From positions 1 to 32,476 of the forward strand of contig JAMPCA010000016.1 of NCBI GenBank assembly GCA_023666425.1: a DNA stretch of 32,476 bases, given 5' to 3'. The position numbers and the translations under genes are program-made. Positions 29,925 to 32,476 of the stretch are shown here, piece by piece. The DNA comes from Muribaculaceae bacterium (lineage in GTDB: Bacteria; Bacillota; Clostridia; Lachnospirales; Lachnospiraceae). Under the pieces are notes generated by a model, which made no database searches, was not told the DNA's origin, and saw nothing but the letters and a program-made list of their open reading frames with translations. Every line of letters begins with the position of its first letter. The first letter of the stretch is position 1.

Positions 29925-31294
29925 TCGGAAATGTTGTGGGCGACCGTTATATTGCAGTGATTCAGGCCGGGGGAAAAGGAACAAGAATGCGTGAACTGAC
30001 AAAGGACAGGATTCCCAAGCCTCTTTTGCGATTAAATGGAAAGCCGATGCTTCAATGGCAGATTGAGAACATTTCCCGCTATGGGATTCAGGATTTTGTG
30101 ATTATTGTCGGACATCTCGGAGAGAAAATCCAGGAATATTTTGGTGATGGATCCGCCTATGGTGTACACATTGCGTATATAGCAGAAGAGACCGATTGTC
30201 CTCTTGGATCTGCCGGCGCCCTATATTATCTCAAGCAATGGCTTTGCGGCAGGAATGTGTTTTTGGTATATGGTGATATAATCTTTGATATTGCACTGGA
30301 AAGGATGCTTGCTTTTCACGAATCTATGGGTGGGAAGGCAACGCTTCTCGTTCACCCCAATGCGCATCCTTATGATTCGGATCTGGTGATTTTGGATGCA
30401 TCAGGAAAAGTGGCTGGTTTTGATGAAAAGGGAAGCAGGCGGGATTATTTGTATGAAAACATAGTAAATGCAGGGATCTATATACTTACGGCAGATGTGA
30501 TTGAGACGGTTCAACGGCCGGTAAGGCTGGATTTTGAGAAGAACGTTTTAAAAGAATTGATACAGAAGGGACAAGTATATGGATACCGGACGCCGGAATA
30601 TGTAAAAGATGCAGGAACGCCGGAGAGGTTTTCTTCCGTGTCTTATGCGCAGAGGGAGGGGCTTTTGGAAGCAAAAAACCTTGCATATAAACAAAAGTGC
30701 ATCTTTTTGGACAGGGACGGCACTCTCAATGTTTACCGGGGGCTTATTACAGAAACAGAACAGATCGAACTGGAGGAGGGGGCTGCTGCTGCCGTTCGCA
30801 GGATTAACCAGTCGGAATATCTGGTAATCGTTGTGACCAACCAGCCTGTAGTGGCCCGTGGTATGTGTAGCATAGAAGATGTGGAAAATATTCATAAAAA
30901 GCTGTCGGTTTTGCTTGGTGTTCAGGGAGCTTTTCTGGATGATATTATGTTTTGTCCGCATCACCCGGATAAAGGATATCCAGAGGAAAATCCGGCGTAC
31001 AAGATTTTATGTAACTGTAGAAAACCGGGAACCGCGATGATAGAGAAAATGGCAGAGAAGTATCATATTGACTTGTCACAGTCTTATATGATTGGGGATA
31101 CCACGACGGATATACAGACGGGAATAAACGCGGGTCTTAAAACGGTACTGCTTCAAACGGGGGAGGCCGGGAAAGATGGAAAATATGAAGTAAAACCGGA
31201 TATGATAAGTGCGAATCTGCTGGATGCGGTAGAGGAAATTCTGGGACAGAATAGTAATCTTGAAAACGAGGAAATATGTAATGGTGGATTATAA
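29921..31294 (+). CDS. HddC-like nucleotidyltransferase fused to GmhB-like phosphatase (457 aa)
   Basis: Two enzymes in one chain. Residues ~8-240 are a sugar-1-phosphate nucleotidyltransferase: QAGGKGTRM at 15-23, IPKPLL at 31-36, GSAGALYYL, and a VYGDIIFD acidic site. Residues ~258-445 are a HAD phosphatase: D264 and D266 in FLDRDGTLN, VVTNQP, GDTTTD, and the GmhB zinc set C345, H347, C364, C366. Known GmhB cleaves the 7-phosphate of heptose 1,7-bisphosphate, and HddC then attaches GMP. The fusion joins consecutive steps. The donor nucleotide (GDP likely) is inferred. ATGA overlap with the upstream gene. Confidence 0.9.
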   Translation: MIGNVVGDRYIAVIQAGGKGTRMRELTKDRIPKPLLRLNGKPMLQWQIENISRYGIQDFVIIVGHLGEKIQEYFGDGSAYGVHIAYIAEETDCPLGSAGALYYLKQWLCGRNVFLVYGDIIFDIALERMLAFHESMGGKATLLVHPNAHPYDSDLVILDASGKVAGFDEKGSRRDYLYENIVNAGIYILTADVIETVQRPVRLDFEKNVLKELIQKGQVYGYRTPEYVKDAGTPERFSSVSYAQREGLLEAKNLAYKQKCIFLDRDGTLNVYRGLITETEQIELEEGAAAAVRRINQSEYLVIVVTNQPVVARGMCSIEDVENIHKKLSVLLGVQGAFLDDIMFCPHHPDKGYPEENPAYKILCNCRKPGTAMIEKMAEKYHIDLSQSYMIGDTTTDIQTGINAGLKTVLLQTGEAGKDGKYEVKPDMISANLLDAVEEILGQNSNLENEEICNGGL

Positions 31295-31853
31295 AAGTGA
31301 TATTAGAAAATATATCGAAATGGAGAGAGAAGCGCTGACTTCCTTACCAGTAGAGGATATCAATCAGGTAATGAATGTCTTAGAGCAGGCAAGGCTGGAT
31401 GGAAGACGTGTTTTTATTTGCGGAAATGGTGGCAGCGCATCCACAGCGTCCCATTTTGAATGTGATTTTAATAAGGGAGTCAGCTATGAGCAGGATGTAA
31501 AATATGATTTTGAGTGTCTCAGTGACAATGTGCCCATGATGATGGCAATTGCAAATGATATCGGATATGAAGATGTCTTTCTGGTGCCGCTTAAAAACAA
31601 ATTGAAGCCAAAGGATGTAGTGATCGGCATTTCCGGGAGCGGGAATTCCGAGAATGTGGTGAGGGCACTGGAATACGCAAATGAACGGGGAGCAGAAACG
31701 ATTGCCCTTGTAGGATATGATGGCGGAAAGCTGAAAAAGCTTGCAAAGTACCATGTACATGTGAATATAGAGAACATGCAGATTACGGAGGATCTGCATT
31801 TGGTGCTGGATCATATGATGATGTATATTTTGTCTGGAATGAAAGGGTGCTGA
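31281..31853 (+). CDS. gmhA: Sedoheptulose-7-phosphate isomerase (GmhA, SIS domain, 190 aa)
   Basis: Converts sedoheptulose 7-phosphate to D-glycero-D-manno-heptose 7-phosphate, the entry step of heptose activation. The SIS fold shows FICGNGGSASTASHFECDF near 46-63 and GISGSGNSENVVRAL near 115, the phosphate-binding Ser clusters, and a C-terminal EDLHLVLDHMMM helix with the catalytic Glu/His typical of GmhA. The ATG at 31281 follows GAGGAAA by 7 bases; the TTG frame from 31260 is less likely. It overlaps the fusion gene by 14 bases, so the four heptose genes are tightly coupled. Confidence 0.92.
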   Translation: MVDYKSDIRKYIEMEREALTSLPVEDINQVMNVLEQARLDGRRVFICGNGGSASTASHFECDFNKGVSYEQDVKYDFECLSDNVPMMMAIANDIGYEDVFLVPLKNKLKPKDVVIGISGSGNSENVVRALEYANERGAETIALVGYDGGKLKKLAKYHVHVNIENMQITEDLHLVLDHMMMYILSGMKGC

Positions 31854-31854
31854 A

Positions 31855-32476
31855 ATGAAAATTTTGGTTACGGGAGCAAATGGATATCTTGGACAAGGTA
31901 TTGTTAGCCAATTGCTTGATCGTGGGCATGAGGTTATTGCAACAGATTTTTCAGTCAGTTATGTCGATGTAAGAGCAAAGAGAATTTCTTGTGATTTATT
32001 TGCGATTGATTCGCCTGATGCATATTTTGGGTTTCCTGAAGTCATATTGCATTTGGCTTGGAGAGATGGATTTGTTCATAATTCGGTTGCACATATAAAA
32101 GATTTACCCAAACATTACATTTTTCTAAAAAGAGTAATCGAAGAAGGGGTAAAGCAGCTGGTTGTGATGGGAAGTATGCATGAGGTGGGATTTTTTGAGG
32201 GAAGCATCAACGAAGATACACCTACGAATCCTTCGAGTTTATATGGAATAAGCAAAAATGCATTAAGACAGTCGATTACATTGCTATGCAAAGATAATGA
32301 TACAATTTTACAGTGGTTGAGAGGATATTATATAGTTGGAAATTCAGAATTTGGAGCTTCAATTTTTTCTAAAATAGTGCAGGCTGAAAAGGACGGAAAG
32401 GATACGTTTCCATTTACATCTGGTCAGAACCAGTGGGATTTTCTGGATTATGAAGAATTTTGCAATCAAGTAGTGG
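31855..32476 (+). CDS. NAD-dependent epimerase/dehydratase, C-terminus cut by the window edge
   Basis: 207 codons are visible with no stop before the edge. The start MKILVTGANGYLGQGIV gives the NAD-binding GxxGxxG, HLAW lies near residue 62, VVMGSMHEVG carries the catalytic Ser region, and Y-GIS-K near residue 131 is the YxxxK pair. This is an extended SDR with a different sequence from the epimerase at 28971. It starts two bases after the gmhA stop and so belongs to the same operon. It may be a second step in modifying the activated heptose or act on another sugar of the repeat unit. Confidence 0.88.
   Translation, partial: MKILVTGANGYLGQGIVSQLLDRGHEVIATDFSVSYVDVRAKRISCDLFAIDSPDAYFGFPEVILHLAWRDGFVHNSVAHIKDLPKHYIFLKRVIEEGVKQLVVMGSMHEVGFFEGSINEDTPTNPSSLYGISKNALRQSITLLCKDNDTILQWLRGYYIVGNSEFGASIFSKIVQAEKDGKDTFPFTSGQNQWDFLDYEEFCNQVV

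Noticed and set aside
1-32476. CRISPR array or complete insertion sequence
   Set aside because: No regularly spaced direct repeats with unique spacers and no transposase gene were seen; the only recombinase sequence is the integrase remnant at 617-856.

Overview
The window looks like chromosomal DNA of a low-to-mid-GC Gram-positive anaerobe of the Clostridia, most likely Lachnospiraceae. The reasons are family-level: a YlmC/YmxH sporulation-type PRC-barrel protein, an unusual long FtsA-related protein beside polA-coaE, IMP synthesis split between a PurO-type cyclohydrolase and a stand-alone AICAR transformylase, and a LoaP-type NusG paralogue heading a polysaccharide locus. All assignments come from reading the sequence; no database search was run.

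Layout. (1) Positions 1-950 are an AT-rich remnant of mobile or accessory DNA: a small antitoxin-like gene, a ParE/RelE toxin that seems to have lost its middle in frame, the last ~60 residues of a tyrosine recombinase, and a direct repeat that could be an integrase arm site. (2) Positions 951-14470 are a dense, GC-richer, plus-strand housekeeping block: ychF, a YlmC/YmxH gene, nrdR, yqeG, a RpiB-family isomerase, a 35-residue small ORF, a hot-dog thioesterase, a eukaryotic-type aminopeptidase P, polA, coaE, an FtsA-related protein, a WalJ/YycJ-type metallo-hydrolase, an ACT-domain protein and a UPF0210 protein. Two inverted repeats there involve translation start signals. (3) A minus-strand tRNA-Pro(GGG) with its own promoter and terminator follows, then the two purine genes (14709-16625). 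(4) Positions 16665-17382 are a self-contained toxin-antitoxin cassette with promoter, a Phd/HicB-like antitoxin, an overlapping HicA-like toxin and a terminator.

(5) From about 17.4 kb to the right edge lies a surface-polysaccharide locus. A structured 336-nt leader precedes loaP. Next come three genes resembling PglE, PglC and PglD (aminotransferase, phosphoglycosyl transferase, sugar N-acetyltransferase), which would make and load an acetylated amino-sugar such as di-N-acetylbacillosamine onto the lipid carrier. A strongly AT-rich block of five glycosyltransferases and an EpsG/Wzy-like polymerase follows (20.9-27.4 kb). A short cassette of two small genes with its own promoter and terminator interrupts the locus at 27.4-27.95 kb. 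The right end holds a heptose set: GHMP kinase (HddA-like), an NAD-dependent epimerase/dehydratase, a nucleotidyltransferase fused to a GmhB-type phosphatase, GmhA, and a second epimerase cut by the window edge.

Working model: GmhA, the HddA-like kinase, the GmhB domain and the HddC-like domain turn sedoheptulose 7-phosphate into a nucleotide-activated (probably GDP) D-glycero-manno-heptose. The two epimerases may modify it, the glycosyltransferases add it to a bacillosamine-type primer, and EpsG/Wzy polymerises the unit. LoaP would carry RNA polymerase through terminators lying inside this ~14 kb operon. No flippase, chain-length regulator or PglF-type dehydratase is visible; they may lie beyond the right edge or elsewhere.
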